Positions 10,744 through 21,599 of a DNA stretch of 64,000 nt are shown piece after piece. Numbering within the stretch: the first letter of the stretch is position 1; each line of letters begins with the position of its first letter. Under the pieces are notes generated by a model that was not told the DNA's origin, did not search any database, and was given only the letters and a program-made list of their open reading frames with translations. This stretch comes from Artemisia argyi (Eukaryota; Streptophyta; Magnoliopsida; Asterales; Asteraceae): assembly GCA_030686995.1 (NCBI GenBank), contig CM060692.1, positions 128,479,796 to 128,543,795 of the forward strand. The letters are read 5' to 3'. The position numbers and the translations under genes were made by a program.

Positions 10744-11629
10744 TGTGACTATTAATGAAGTGTTTTGCTAAACAATGCCCACTGGACAATGTTTAATATA
10801 AATATAAAAAGAAATTTGGACTTTGTTAAATGAAAATTGGCATATATTTATGTTAATTTTTATGTTCATTTATTGTGCGTTAAACCCATTAATGAATTGA
10901 ACAAACAGACAACAATAAACGCCTACAAGAAACTCCAAGCTTGTTAATCAGAAAACTATGAAGAACTAGATACTGCTAAACGGATTACGGCTCCACGAAT
11001 CCCAGTTCCAAATAAATTTATGGCATCTACTAAAGATCCAATATTAGAAAAACAAATTAAGTGTCTCATAAAACAGATTCGCCGGTTCCATAGAAAGCCT
11101 AAATATTTTCTCATTTCTCACCTTCCAAATGCACCACAAACATGTTTGCATTACTCCCATAAAGCTTTGAACCTGCATAGATGATTGCATGTTGTCCAAC
11201 TGCACAAAAGAGCCAACAGTACGTTTTTCAGGACTTCGTTTCATGTATGAAATATGAATGAGAATTATTGTTGTATCAATACGCTTCAATCGTAATAAAA
11301 AAAGATGCCCACTTTATGGAGGAGGAAGGGTGAAAGTGAAGATTCCACCATTTTTACTATAAAAAGTTTTGAATTTATTTATTATTTTTAGTTGTGTAAT
11401 GTCAATATCGAAGAAGAAGACAAAATGGTCATATACAAATAAATCCCCTTAATATGATAGTTCTCCTACTGATAAAAGTCAAAGATGCAATTTTGAGTGG
11501 ACATTAAGCATTTGAGACGTGCATGAGTACGATTTAAGTGCCATCTTTTATGCATATATGTATAATATAATAACCAAGTGTTGCAATTAGTATATATAAT
11601 AATACATATGCGATACACGCCATTTCCTC
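10744..11629 (-). pseudogene. BAHD intergenic spacer with a LINE reverse-transcriptase C-terminal remnant
   Basis: A minus-strand fragment at 11044-11289 includes QTCLWCIWKVRNEKIFR, which matches the 'CWCIWKxRNExIF' block near the C-terminus of plant LINE polymerase proteins (zf-RVT region). Nothing upstream (endonuclease, RT core) remains. The rest of the spacer is AT-rich with no other gene. The fragment may belong inside the Helitron-like element that ends at 10708. Confidence 0.55.
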
Positions 11630-11637
11630 TATAAAAA
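11630..11637 (+). promoter_or_regulatory. TATA box of BAHD gene B
   Basis: TATAAAAA lies 86 bases upstream of the ATG at 11716. It lies only 17 bases before an in-frame ATG at 11647, so transcription should begin downstream of that first ATG. This is the reason for preferring 11716 as the start. Confidence 0.7.
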
Positions 11638-11715
11638 AGCTTTTTGATGAATTCTAGTTTGCAATATCAACCTTCAATTCATTCTCTATACTTGTACCAT
11701 ATAAAGTATTCTGTA

Positions 11716-13032
11716 ATGGAACTCAAAAAAGTTTCCGAAGAGAGTGTAAAACCATCTTCACCAACACCACATCATTTGAAAACATTCAAGCTTTCTGCCT
11801 TAGATCAAATCGTCTTAACTCCTTACGTACCACTCACATTGTACTATCCAAATTTGGATGGGGACGATGTTGATAAAGCTCTTGAAAGGTCAACAGTTCT
11901 AAAGACATCGTTGTCCAAAACTTTGACTCAGTTTTACCCACTTGCTGGTACACTAAAAGATGATGTTACCGTTGATTGTAACGATATTGGTGCTAACTAT
12001 GTGGTGGCTATGGTCAATCGTCGTCTTGATGAATATCTAAGCCATCTTGACCTCCAATGGGTAAATAAGTTCCTACCATGTGAACCTAATTCTAATGGGT
12101 CTAGTATAACTAATGTTCAAGTCAACATTTTCGAATGTGGTGGGATGGCAATCGGTTTGTGTATCTCGCACAAAATTCTAGATGGTGCCGCACTCGCCAT
12201 ATTTCTTAAAGCATGGACCGACATGGCTTGTGGATCCACACAAGTTGTGCATCCAAACTTAAGTGCACCATCTCTCTTCCCTCTTCAAATCTCGCCACCT
12301 ACAGACATATTAATGAAAATATATATGCCTCTTTTGAAGCAAGGAAAGTGTGTCACAAAAAGATTTGTATTTGATACAGATGCCATAGCCAAACTGAAAG
12401 CTCAAGCCACTAGTGTTGGGGTACAACGGCCATCACGCCTTGAGGTGGTAACTGCGTTGATATGGAAATGTGCCATGTCAGCATCTAAAGATATTTCTGG
12501 TTACCAGAAACCTTCTGGTTTTACACAAATAGTGAACCTTCGTCCAAAACTAGGGACACCCTTGTCGAAAGACATGATTGGAAACCTTGTTTGGATGGTA
12601 ATTGCAACATGTGGAGCTAACTACGAGACCACATTGCATGGTTTGATGGAAAAAGTACGTCAAAGTAGCTTGAAAGTTGATAGCGAGTTTGTGGAAAAAG
12701 CACAAGGTGATGAAGGGTACGTTGCAATGCACAAGTCTCTTGAGGAAATGGTTGAGACTGTGTCGAAAGAGAGCATAAATTTCTATGGTTTTACAAGTTT
12801 GTGCAAGGTAGGTTTCTACGACTTCGATTTTGGTTGGGCAAAACCAATTTGGATGACTGGTATTGTAGCCCATGGTAGTCCAATGTTCATGAATATGATC
12901 AATTTGTTTGACATGAAGTCTGGTGATGGAGTAGAAGCATGGGTGCATTTGGATGAACCAGAAATGGAGATTCTACAGAGTAATCAAGAGCTATTGGCAT
13001 TTGCTTCATTGGATCCAAGCCCATTAGAATGA
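11716..13032 (+). CDS. BAHD acyltransferase B
   Basis: Starting at ATG 11716 the intronless ORF encodes 438 residues; the open frame extends 24 codons further upstream but those lie at or before the probable transcription start. The catalytic motif is HKILD (152-156). The structural motif reads DFGWA (371-375) instead of DFGWG, a substitution seen in some active BAHD enzymes. The N-terminus (VKPSSPTPHHL, LSALDQI) is typical. An AATAAA-type signal (GAAATAAATG) lies about 105 bases after the stop. The product probably acylates a specialised metabolite in the cytosol; the acceptor is unknown. It is clearly diverged from BAHD A, so the pair is not a recent tandem duplicate. Confidence 0.93.
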   Translation: MELKKVSEESVKPSSPTPHHLKTFKLSALDQIVLTPYVPLTLYYPNLDGDDVDKALERSTVLKTSLSKTLTQFYPLAGTLKDDVTVDCNDIGANYVVAMVNRRLDEYLSHLDLQWVNKFLPCEPNSNGSSITNVQVNIFECGGMAIGLCISHKILDGAALAIFLKAWTDMACGSTQVVHPNLSAPSLFPLQISPPTDILMKIYMPLLKQGKCVTKRFVFDTDAIAKLKAQATSVGVQRPSRLEVVTALIWKCAMSASKDISGYQKPSGFTQIVNLRPKLGTPLSKDMIGNLVWMVIATCGANYETTLHGLMEKVRQSSLKVDSEFVEKAQGDEGYVAMHKSLEEMVETVSKESINFYGFTSLCKVGFYDFDFGWAKPIWMTGIVAHGSPMFMNMINLFDMKSGDGVEAWVHLDEPEMEILQSNQELLAFASLDPSPLE

Positions 13033-13264
13033 ATGTTTAAAAAAGATCAGCGTCCTTCAAGTCGCTGTTTAATTTCTTCAAGAGTACGTTGATGTTTGAA
13101 TGCATGTTGTGTTTATTGAGTTTTTTAAACTTAAATGAAATAAATGTTTTCGTCATACATTAATGCTTGTGTAAAACTAAAAGTATTTCTGACTTTCACA
13201 TTTCACATGTTCTGTTCAATTATGTAAATGTAAATGTAACTTAATGACGGGGTTACACAACGCG

Positions 13265-14460
13265 CACTACAAGAAAAAAGGTGTTGGTGACAAACAAAAA
13301 GTGTCATGATAAGGATAAAAAAGTGTCAATAAACATTTAGCTACTCCTTCACCTATAATAGTGACAGCAGAAGTTCCGACCGTAAAGGTCTATGGTGACA
13401 GTCTGACAGACATATCCTGACACATTTATACATGTTCAGTTTTGTGTCTACATAAAGTTTGTGTCAGTATAAACAAACTTACTTTTACATCACACCACTA
13501 CCACTAGCAGGAATCATAAATACCAGTACCACAACATCATACAGAAATAAGAACTTCCAATACCACATATCATACATAAATCATAACTTCCAGTACCACA
13601 ATATGTCAATATCATACATAAATCATATTACAATGCATTTCGAAGTTGGATCTAACACAATATCATACATAAATCATTATCCAGCATTACATGCATGTAC
13701 TTAATATCAAATTTTGTCCTGTAGCACTAGTAAAATGAGATAGTCAATTTTTCTTCTACAACTCTCGAATACCCTTTCATCATTTCGTGTAGTTGAAATA
13801 AGTCTAGTTAAACCTTTTCAAGTATAGATCTTGGCTTGTATATATTTGAAAAGTAGAAAAAACATGCAATAGATTTGAATATTTTTTCCAAATGCATGCC
13901 TGTGAATTGAATAACTTTGACGAATTGCACCAATTGTTCTATTCTTTGGATGAGAACTCGTACCAGATCTTGGGTTCTTTGAGGACTTGTAGCAGTTGCT
14001 CTTGAATTCTTTGTATGAGGACTTGTGGCAGTTGATCTTGAATTCTTTCGATGGTGACTTGCACCGGCAGATCTTGCATTTTGTGGATTATGCGCGAGAT
14101 TGTTATCACGAACATTGCATGCATCATCATCCTAATAAAGAGATAGGAAAAAGGTTATTATGATGAAAGAAAAACACCTTCTCACATGTCCACGTACAAT
14201 TTAAATGACAACCAACAAAGTGTTGTTACCTCCATGAATATTTTGAAAAGATCTTTTACTTGAGCCTTTAGTAAAGGAACTTGAGGATCCTGAACTCTTC
14301 TTTTCTTTGCAGCCGAGAACTTTCCTACACAACGAACATTACCTCCCCTGTCAGGTCCTTTGTCTTTAGATAAATCATCCATCCATCCAATAAGGAGACC
14401 CATCTGTCCTTGTCTCTTGAGCAATGCCAGATTCACCCATGGTTTTTATCTCTTTCTGTA
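13265..14460 (-). mobile_element. CACTA (En/Spm) transposon end with possible transposase remnants
   Basis: At 13265 the sequence CACTACAAGAAAAAAGG is the canonical CACTA terminus. It is followed by repeated subterminal GTGTCA/TGACA motifs up to about 13470, as expected of transposase-binding repeats. Two minus-strand open stretches (13939-14130 and 14182-14436, the latter with KFSAAKKRR and a hydrophilic C-terminal character) may be exons of a Ptta/En/Spm-type transposase, but resemblance is weak. No opposite TTTTTCTTGTAGTG end was found, so the element is truncated or decayed. Three near-identical ATATCATACATAAATCAT units lie at about 13566-13680. Confidence 0.5.
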
Positions 14461-14899
14461 ATGTATACATCCATTTATAGATAATTACTAACTTGGTATT
14501 TATAATGGAGAAGTATGTTTCCATGTATTACAAAATTACCACATTGACTCCATATTCACCAGTTGTGTACCGTAAAAAAGATTAAAAACAATAAATATTA
14601 TACTCCCTCCCTCCCATATTATAAGTTCATTTTTCTAATGCACAAAGTTTAATAAATTTCCACTAACTTATCAATTCACCAATCAAATATCCTCTCTCTT
14701 CGTTAAAGTGTCTTGTGATTGGTTGAAAAGAAAAATGGATAAATATTTTAGGACATCCAAAACTAAGGATGTATTTGTTTTTACAAAAAAAGCTCTGACT
14801 GCCTCTGACGTCTTACCATTCAGACGCGGTCAGACAATAAGCTTGTTTGTTTTTTTTCATTTATAGTCAGACGCGGTCAGACCTATATTGTCTGACTGA

Positions 14900-15283
14900 G
14901 TAAGAGTTGGTGATAAGGTCTTACCGGCTCTAACTCATGCAAAATCTTCAACGACGCTTTAGACCTTTGTGTTTCATAAAAAAGATAGAATAAAGAAAAA
15001 ATATATATGTATACCATAAACAACAAAATAAAGATCTCAACAAAATCATCAAAGATTTGAGTTAACCCATCATTGATCTTTACAAAGAGCCAAGAACAAC
15101 AAAATAAATTCTCAAATCTATAGACACTAATTTGTGGTGTTGAGTTTCAAAATTGATTGTCGAGAAAGTAGAGATTATTTTGGGATTGTTTTTCGAGATC
15201 TAAAGAAAAGAAAGGAGGACTCGGTGAAATCTTGGTTGAGTTGTTTTGGTAAAGAAAAGAAAAAAAAAAAAGGATATGTAAAG
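14900..15283. other. AT-rich interior of the Tourist-like shell
   Basis: No coding sequence is supportable. An A-rich, purine-biased tract with an oligo(A) run precedes the hAT MITE at 15284. Confidence 0.35.
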
Positions 15284-15589
15284 TAGGGCTGAGCAATCCC
15301 GACCGACACCCGAAAATCGTCCTGATCTCGACATCCCGAATTGTCCCGAATCCCGAACCGACCATACTCGGGTCGGGACTCGGTTTGGGTTTTTCAGCTT
15401 GTTGGGACCCGGGTCGGGTCGGGAGTCGGGATGGAGTCGGGATTACAAAGAAAACCATACAAACCGATTTCGTTTTGGGACTCGGGATTACCCGAACTAG
15501 ACTCGGGTCGGGATTCGGTTAGGATTTTTTGGCTTGTCGGTTTCGAGATGAGTCGGGACGGGTCGGGATCGGCCCGATGCTCAACCCTA
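15284..15589. mobile_element. hAT-like MITE 2 built of CGGGTCGGGA iterations
   Basis: Inverted ends TAGGGCTGAGCA and TGCTCAACCCTA are flanked by perfect 8 bp TSDs ATGTAAAG at 15276-15283 and 15590-15597. The 306 bp interior is GC-rich relative to its surroundings and consists of GGGTCGGGACTCGG-like repeats and their complements. Open frames through it on both strands are by-products of the repeat. Confidence 0.85.
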
Positions 15590-15597
15590 ATGTAAAG

Positions 15598-16043
15598 TTG
15601 AGAAATGGGTGGCGTTTGATGAGCCTTGCACACACAAATGTGATAAGGTTGTGGCATGTGTGGTTGAGATAGTAGTATTATATACCTAGGGATGGTCATT
15701 AGTGAGATTTGTTAATATTTGGTTTAGGTTATAACATTTTAGATGGGTCAGGATATTTGTGGGCTAAAATTTTGTGATAGAGATTTAGTTTAACTACATT
15801 TGGATAACACTTGTTTGAATTTGTGAATTGCTAATTGTGGGTTTTTTTTTAGGTTGAGTAATATACAGATTTGTTGAAAAAGTGTGAAATGAAACCATGT
15901 TTGAACCAAGAATGAGTTTGTACCAATGGCGGTCGAAACATTGTGACATCTTGAGAGATGAGTTTGTATCAAAAATGTTTGATTTTATGTTTACATGTCA
16001 TTTTTTCATCGTATTTCTATAGTTTAATATATACTTAAAATAA
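15598..16043. other. Spacer between hAT MITE 2 and the copia 5' LTR
   Basis: T-rich sequence without a recognisable gene, presumably the continuing interior of the Tourist-like shell. Confidence 0.35.
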
Positions 16044-16048
16044 CAGAC

Positions 16049-16402
16049 TGTTAGGAATACGTTTATTCCAATGAAGACTCGGTCACCCCGAGTATTGTAA
16101 TAGCATAGTGTAGCTCGTAGTAATCATTAGTTTAGTGTAGTATTTGTGGAGTCGGGTCGGGTCTTTACCCACTGTCAGCCCGGTCCACAGCCCGTTTAAT
16201 AGGGCGTTGAGTATGTAAGTATAAATACCCTCTCCCGCCCAAGGGAGAGAGTTGGACCTTCATTTGCAATTCAACTTTTCCTTTCTTTTACAAGGCTCCC
16301 AACCTCTTTCTCTCTCTAAAACTCTTCTACTTCTTTCTTTCCTTTCCTTGAATTCGATCCAAACTACAAGAACCATACATGTTATTTATTTGATATATTA
16401 CA
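16049..16402 (+). repeat. 5' LTR of the 19.8 kb copia element
   Basis: Begins TGTTAGGAATACG and ends GATATATTACA. A TATA box TATAAATA lies at 16220-16227, followed by pyrimidine-rich sequence expected near the transcription start. It matches the 3' copy except for three single-base differences. Confidence 0.93.
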
Positions 16403-16403
16403 A

Positions 16404-16418
16404 TTGGTATCAAGAGCC
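16404..16418 (+). other. tRNA-Met primer-binding site of the copia element
   Basis: TTGGTATCAAGAGCC begins one base after the LTR end. It matches the usual initiator-tRNA-Met primer site TGGTATCAGAGC apart from an extra A. Confidence 0.85.
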
Positions 16419-18584
16419 ATGGTTTCATCTTTGGGACTTGGTCTACTCGGATTTTAGCTTGGTTCTCGTGTTTTTATTTTGGTTCGACTTGGTATTTCTT
16501 GCTTTCTTTGTTTCATAAATCTTGGTTAAAACTGCCTCGAAGTGAGTTGGTTCTCTTCTTCACGTGGGCGTCTAATTTGCAAGAGCTTTGTTTTTATTTA
16601 TTAGCAACTTGTTGAAGTGAGTTATTTTATTAAATTGGACAAGAAGACGTATACAAGAAAGTGAGTTTTTTTTGTTGTATTCTTGTTAGCGAGTTGGTGA
16701 AACTTGTGGTAGCGAGTTGCTGATTTTCTGAAACTTGTGGTAGTTGTTGCTTGTCTTAAGTGGCTAGTCGTTATTATTCTGGTTACGATTTGGCGGTTTG
16801 TCCAAAAAGGGAATAAAAGGTCTTTCGTACGAAAGTGACTAGTCAAAAGCAATTGGTCTATGTTTATAGTGGCGAGTTGATGTACATTGGGTTATTCTAT
16901 TGTAGCGAGTTGAGGACCATTACCTGATGCAATCTGGCTTTTAACCGAAAATGGTATGTGGACAAAACAGTGGACAGTGACGGGTTTGTTCTTTCTCTAG
17001 TGAGCTGCTTGGTATTCTAAGTAGCGTGTTATCTTGGTTTTCATAGCAGCGGGTTAACAACTTGGTATTCTAGCTGGTTGGCTTATAGCGGGTTGGTTTG
17101 TAGCGGGTTGACACAGATTCTAAGTAGCAAGTTGTCATTTGATTTATCATACTAGCGTGTTGTCTGGTTTTTAATTCTTGGCAGTAGCGAGTTGGTATTT
17201 TTTTTGTTTGATGCTATTTGGTTGAGGGAATATCAGGAACATCAACAACATATCCAAAACATAATACTAACCAATCCTAATCCTAAACAGTCAACTACAG
17301 ACAACAACAACCCGTCACCAACATCATCGATCACAACTTATGCCAATCAAATAGTATCACACAAAATCTAAAACTTAATTATGAAAAGAACATAACAAGT
17401 TTGCTTCATCCTCTCATTTGATTATGACTGAAACTTGTAACTAAAAATAATAGATTTTGATCTCTGGTTATCCCTTTGTACCAGCTATATCGATGCAAAG
17501 TCACCTTTACTTTCCGTATTTTTTAAGAAAAGATCATAAACCAAATCGGTCCAATCTTCCCTTTCGTGCGCTTCATGAATATCAAAACATAAGTAAAGCT
17601 ATCGAAGATCTCAGTTCATCTCATTGTGGAAACAAAGTTAATCTAAGTACATAACCACGAGATATTTCATCACAGATCATATTTGAAGATTAACTTCAAT
17701 TGAGTATTCAAACACTTTGAAAGGAAAAAAACAAACTAAAACCATACGGTTTCATTCTTTCCTAGGTTCGGTTAACGGGACACAAAACAAATCAATATAA
17801 TAATATATCACCTACCTGTGATTCGTGATTGGCAGTAAGTAAACAATCTTGTGTTTGGTTGGTGCTCGGATTATAAGGAAAAACAAGGTACGATTTGTTG
17901 TCTGCTAATTGTGTTTGTGCTATTCGATCTCATCTAGCAGAAAACAAGGGTTGTGATTTTTTTGTTTTCTGTGGCTGCGTTGATCTTGTGAATGAGGCGT
18001 AATTTTTTGAGATCAGGGATAAATAAGTAAGTGGGTGTTATACAATTGATAATTTGGGATTTACACATTTTTTGTTGTTTGGGCCGCTTTAGTATCAAGT
18101 GACTAGCTATTTCAATTGGGCCGAGTATTGAGTTCATGTGTGTTGGGCTGCTTTCGTGATATCATAGTTTCTGTTGGTTCATAAGTTTGTGTGTGATATA
18201 CCATTTTGTTTGGACTATAATTGGTGATATTGAGTTTGTATAATCTTGGGCTACGGTTGTATTAAGCTTCATGAATCGGTAATTGGTTACTGACATTGGT
18301 CACGGCTTTTGATTAAGCTTTGATATCCGAGAGTGATTATTTGTTTGGGTGGTGATATTTTCGGGTTGCTTGGATTTATCTACAAAGCTTATTCGGATTT
18401 CGATTCACGAACGTTGTCTAAGATTCTCTGTGATTTTTCCTATTCACCACTCTAACTCATTTCAACCAAACCAAATCTATTCTTCGGTGTCTCATGGTTT
18501 TGTCTTGATTTTGTAAAATCCCGCGAAAGATTATATTTTTCGGTTTAAATCATTGACTTGTAAAATCCCGTGAACGATCACAAA
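16419..18584 (+). repeat. Long copia leader with a dispersed TAGCGRGTTG motif
   Basis: No coding sequence is supported in this 2.2 kb leader. Between about 16540 and 17200 the motif (G)TAGCGRGTTG or a close variant occurs roughly a dozen times at irregular spacing (for example near 16686, 16710, 16903, 17084, 17101, 17185). Just before the gag ORF the phrase GTAAAATCCCG occurs twice around a 'TTTTTCGGTTTAAA' segment (about 18505-18570). A related copy of this segment occurs at 23730-23790. Confidence 0.5.
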
Positions 18585-20918
18585 ATGTCAAAATCTTCCA
18601 ACCTTGTACAACCAATAAAGGTGTTTGATTCTAATATTGCTTATATGGAATCTTCGTGCTCTAATTCTCAAGGGAGAGAGTTGCTTCAGCCACAACAAGT
18701 GCTTCACAATGCAAATGAATGTTGCATAGAATGTTTTCGACAACTTCACTCACATCTCTCGGTACTTTTAGAGGGTACTGGATTCAAGATGGGATTCGAA
18801 CGTGCATTTACAACACTCTTTGGTCAAGATGTTCTGACTTTCACATGCACAATGATTCTTAACTTAGATCAACTTCAACAACAACTTGACCAAGGAGAAT
18901 TTTCCAAAATGGGATCCATGGCTGCCCTTTGTGTGATCAACAAACAACTCCAAGTGCTCTTTGACTCGAAATTCACTCTGGAGTATGACCATTATAGTGA
19001 GATGACGAAAAAGTGCTTTACTGATCACACGGGAATTGAGGTTGACACATTCAGAGACACACTTGTCCAACTTATGGATAAAGTGAAAAGATTCATTGAA
19101 GAAAAAACACAACATATACCTGCATATGATGACAAGGTGAAGGCATGTAGGGTGCAATCATGTGATGGTATTGGCGATTCATGTAAAGCATCGGATGTTG
19201 GGTCAGTTGTCATGATATGCAATGGGTCTGAGACAGATAAGCCTGACACTACCAGCAGTTCAGTGACTCTTATTACACATGACATGGATGCATATTTCAG
19301 TACAATAAAAGAACAAGTGTCATGTGCTGAGGTACCCCTAACCATACATCATAATGTGCTTTTTGATGAACAACTGCATACTGATCAAGTTATGCCCAGT
19401 TATGACACATATTTGTTGAAAAAGACTGATAGCAATACCATTTCTGATTTAACAAATATGAATCATAAAGGGGGAGAAAGTGATCAGGATGCTGAACGTG
19501 ATGATGAGTCATGTTCTTTGTTTACAGCTGAGTCTTTTAAATCAAATGATATGGTTGACAGAGAAACTTTTAATGAACTTTCAAAGAGATTTTTGAAACT
19601 TGAAAAACATTGTATCTCACTTGAAATTGCAATGCAACAAAAGGAAGAAAGTTTTCAAACTAATCAACCATGTAAAAATCCGGAACTTCCTGATTTCCGT
19701 GAATACTTTATGATTAATGATTTGAAAGCTCAGCTAGAAACAAAGAACTTGACAATCAACAACCTGAAAAAACGTGTTACTGAGATGTGTGATATGTGTA
19801 GTGAAGTTAAGGCTAAACATGATTGTGATGCGATTGAATTTGAACAAAAAGTGGCTAAATTACTTGATGAAAATGAGTCTTTGAAAGTGAAGTGTAAAAA
19901 TCTTAATGAGACAATCATAGAAATGAGAACTAAGACGTTAGAACAAACAACTTCTTTGATTGCCCAAAATGATGATTTCAAAGCTCATTTTCAGAAAATG
20001 GGTTTCACTGTTACAGCATTGAAAAATGAGCTAAGAAAATCAACTGGGAATAGTGTGAACACTAAGTTTGCAAAACCATCAATCTTGGGGAAACCTGTGT
20101 TACCATCAATTAGGAACCAATCAGTTGTTAGACAACCGACTGCGTGTAGATCTGAACGCCCAAAACTTTCAAAAACATGGGTTGCCTCCCAAGTTGATGC
20201 AGAACAAGTTTTGTCAAAACCAGTCACTCCACATTACTTGCCTAAGTCTAATGATTCTAGCTCTGGGAAACCTCAACATGTAGTCACTACTGCTCTCAGC
20301 TCCTCTAGGTATAGTTCCAAAACAGTGACGAAACCAAGCATTAAGGTTCAAAAGGACTATGATCTAGAAAAGGCTAGGAAAAGGGCTCTACGTCAAAAGG
20401 ATGGTATCTTAGGTTCTCAACCTTATAGGATGCCTCCTAGTGTATTGAGGAACAATGCTAAGGTTCAACCTGCCAAGTCTAGGGTTTATTGTAAGTCACC
20501 TACAATGCATGTGAAGCATAACAAACCGAAAACTTCTCCTAGGTGGATACCAACTCCTAAATATTTGGAGTCTAGGAACACTGATATATCTTCTACTATG
20601 CATAAAAAGTTGAGTAAACCCAAAACTTGCCGTAAGTGGGTTCCAACCGGTAGAATCTTCAAGCACGTTGGACTTAAGTGGATTCTTACCGGAAAGGTGC
20701 TCACTGAAGATAATGGCATGGTTGACCATGAAACCCCTAAGGGTTTGGATACTGTTGTCACTAACCAATATATATGCAATCAAGTTCATGATGTTAGTGC
20801 AGGTAGTCCTTACTCAGTTGCTGGAACATCAATCATTCACTATATAAGAAAACTCAAAGTCTGGAGGCCTAAAGCTATCATTTCTCCAGCTTCAAGAGTT
20901 TTGGAATGTCAATGTTGA
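18585..20918 (+). CDS. Copia Gag-Pol N-terminal polyprotein, truncated
   Basis: From ATG 18585 the ORF encodes about 777 residues. The first 200 residues have no motif I can name. Residues around 340-490 are a Glu/Lys-rich coiled coil (KLDEN, LKVKCKNLNE, KNELRKS). The C-terminal third is basic and Ser/Pro-rich, with the phrases ILGKPVLPSIRNQSVVRQP and WVPTGRIFKHVGLKWILTGK. These I associate with the Gag-to-integrase region of Asteraceae copia polyproteins. A CCHC zinc knuckle, protease and integrase core are not present. The ORF ends in unrelated residues where the internal sequence becomes repetitive. Probably a defective Gag-like protein. Confidence 0.7.
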   Translation: MSKSSNLVQPIKVFDSNIAYMESSCSNSQGRELLQPQQVLHNANECCIECFRQLHSHLSVLLEGTGFKMGFERAFTTLFGQDVLTFTCTMILNLDQLQQQLDQGEFSKMGSMAALCVINKQLQVLFDSKFTLEYDHYSEMTKKCFTDHTGIEVDTFRDTLVQLMDKVKRFIEEKTQHIPAYDDKVKACRVQSCDGIGDSCKASDVGSVVMICNGSETDKPDTTSSSVTLITHDMDAYFSTIKEQVSCAEVPLTIHHNVLFDEQLHTDQVMPSYDTYLLKKTDSNTISDLTNMNHKGGESDQDAERDDESCSLFTAESFKSNDMVDRETFNELSKRFLKLEKHCISLEIAMQQKEESFQTNQPCKNPELPDFREYFMINDLKAQLETKNLTINNLKKRVTEMCDMCSEVKAKHDCDAIEFEQKVAKLLDENESLKVKCKNLNETIIEMRTKTLEQTTSLIAQNDDFKAHFQKMGFTVTALKNELRKSTGNSVNTKFAKPSILGKPVLPSIRNQSVVRQPTACRSERPKLSKTWVASQVDAEQVLSKPVTPHYLPKSNDSSSGKPQHVVTTALSSSRYSSKTVTKPSIKVQKDYDLEKARKRALRQKDGILGSQPYRMPPSVLRNNAKVQPAKSRVYCKSPTMHVKHNKPKTSPRWIPTPKYLESRNTDISSTMHKKLSKPKTCRKWVPTGRIFKHVGLKWILTGKVLTEDNGMVDHETPKGLDTVVTNQYICNQVHDVSAGSPYSVAGTSIIHYIRKLKVWRPKAIISPASRVLECQC

Positions 20919-21105
20919 TGAATGTGTACTATGACGTCTGAATACTTCAGTTCAGGCCTCGTTCTTCAATGACAATGACGCCTGTTCACATCAGTTCAGG
21001 CCTCGTTCTTCGATGACTATGACGTCTGTTCACTTCAATTCAGGCCTCGTTCTTCAATGACTATGATGTTTGAACAATTCAGTTCAAGCCTCGGCTCTCA
21101 ATGTC
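20919..21105 (+). repeat. 44 bp tandem repeat, four copies
   Basis: Units containing TTCAGGCCTCGTTCTTC start at about 20951, 20995, 21039 and 21082 (the last as TTCAAGCCTCGGCTCTC), each followed by ATGACTATGAYGTCTG-like sequence. This begins 10-30 bases after the gag stop. Confidence 0.75.
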
Positions 21106-21267
21106 GACATAATGGTGTCTGCTGACAACACTTCAGGCTCCGTTCATCAAAGAAAAGAAAGGTGTACGATTCAGTGCGCCTTATCTTCGGAAGAAGATAA
21201 ATCTTCTTGTTTTGACCATTCTCAACAACGTGCTTCATGCTTTCTCCATGCTCATTCAGTCATCAAG

Positions 21268-21545
21268 TGGATCTACTCATCGTGGCTCAAATTTTTTATT
21301 CACATGCTCACTAAAAAATGGCAAACATCGTATGCAATTTTTGAGGGGGAGAAGAGTGAATAAACTACATGATTGAATGTATTCTTATTCACATGCTCAA
21401 TCAAAAATGGCAACCTCATATGCAATTTTTGAGGGGGAGAAGTGTGAATAAAATACATGATTGATTGTATTCTTATTCACTTGCTCAATCAAAAATGGCA
21501 AACTTCGCTTGCAACTTTTGAGGGGGAGAAGTGTGAATATACCAC
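21268..21545 (+). repeat. 88 bp tandem repeat carrying polypurine tracts
   Basis: Three consecutive units each contain 'ATGGCAA...TTTTGAGGGGGAGAAG'. The GAGGGGGAGAAG cores start at 21343, 21431 and 21520. Each core would qualify as a polypurine primer tract, although the functional one for this element is at 35517. Confidence 0.8.
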
Positions 21546-21599
21546 ATGTTGATTGATGATTGAAGAATGGTCTTACGACTCTCCTCCAACACCTAATGT

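Noticed and set aside
12550..12948. 132-codon minus-strand frame inside BAHD B
   Set aside because: Antisense shadow of a well-supported BAHD coding sequence.
15147..15699. Overlapping Arg/Pro/Ser-rich frames on both strands
   Set aside because: They run through the CGGGTCGGGA repeats of hAT MITE 2 and the boundary of its TSD; no start context, domain or codon bias supports a gene.
16404..16418. Possible tRNA gene fragment
   Set aside because: Only the 15-base primer-site complement is present, one base after an LTR; there is no cloverleaf.
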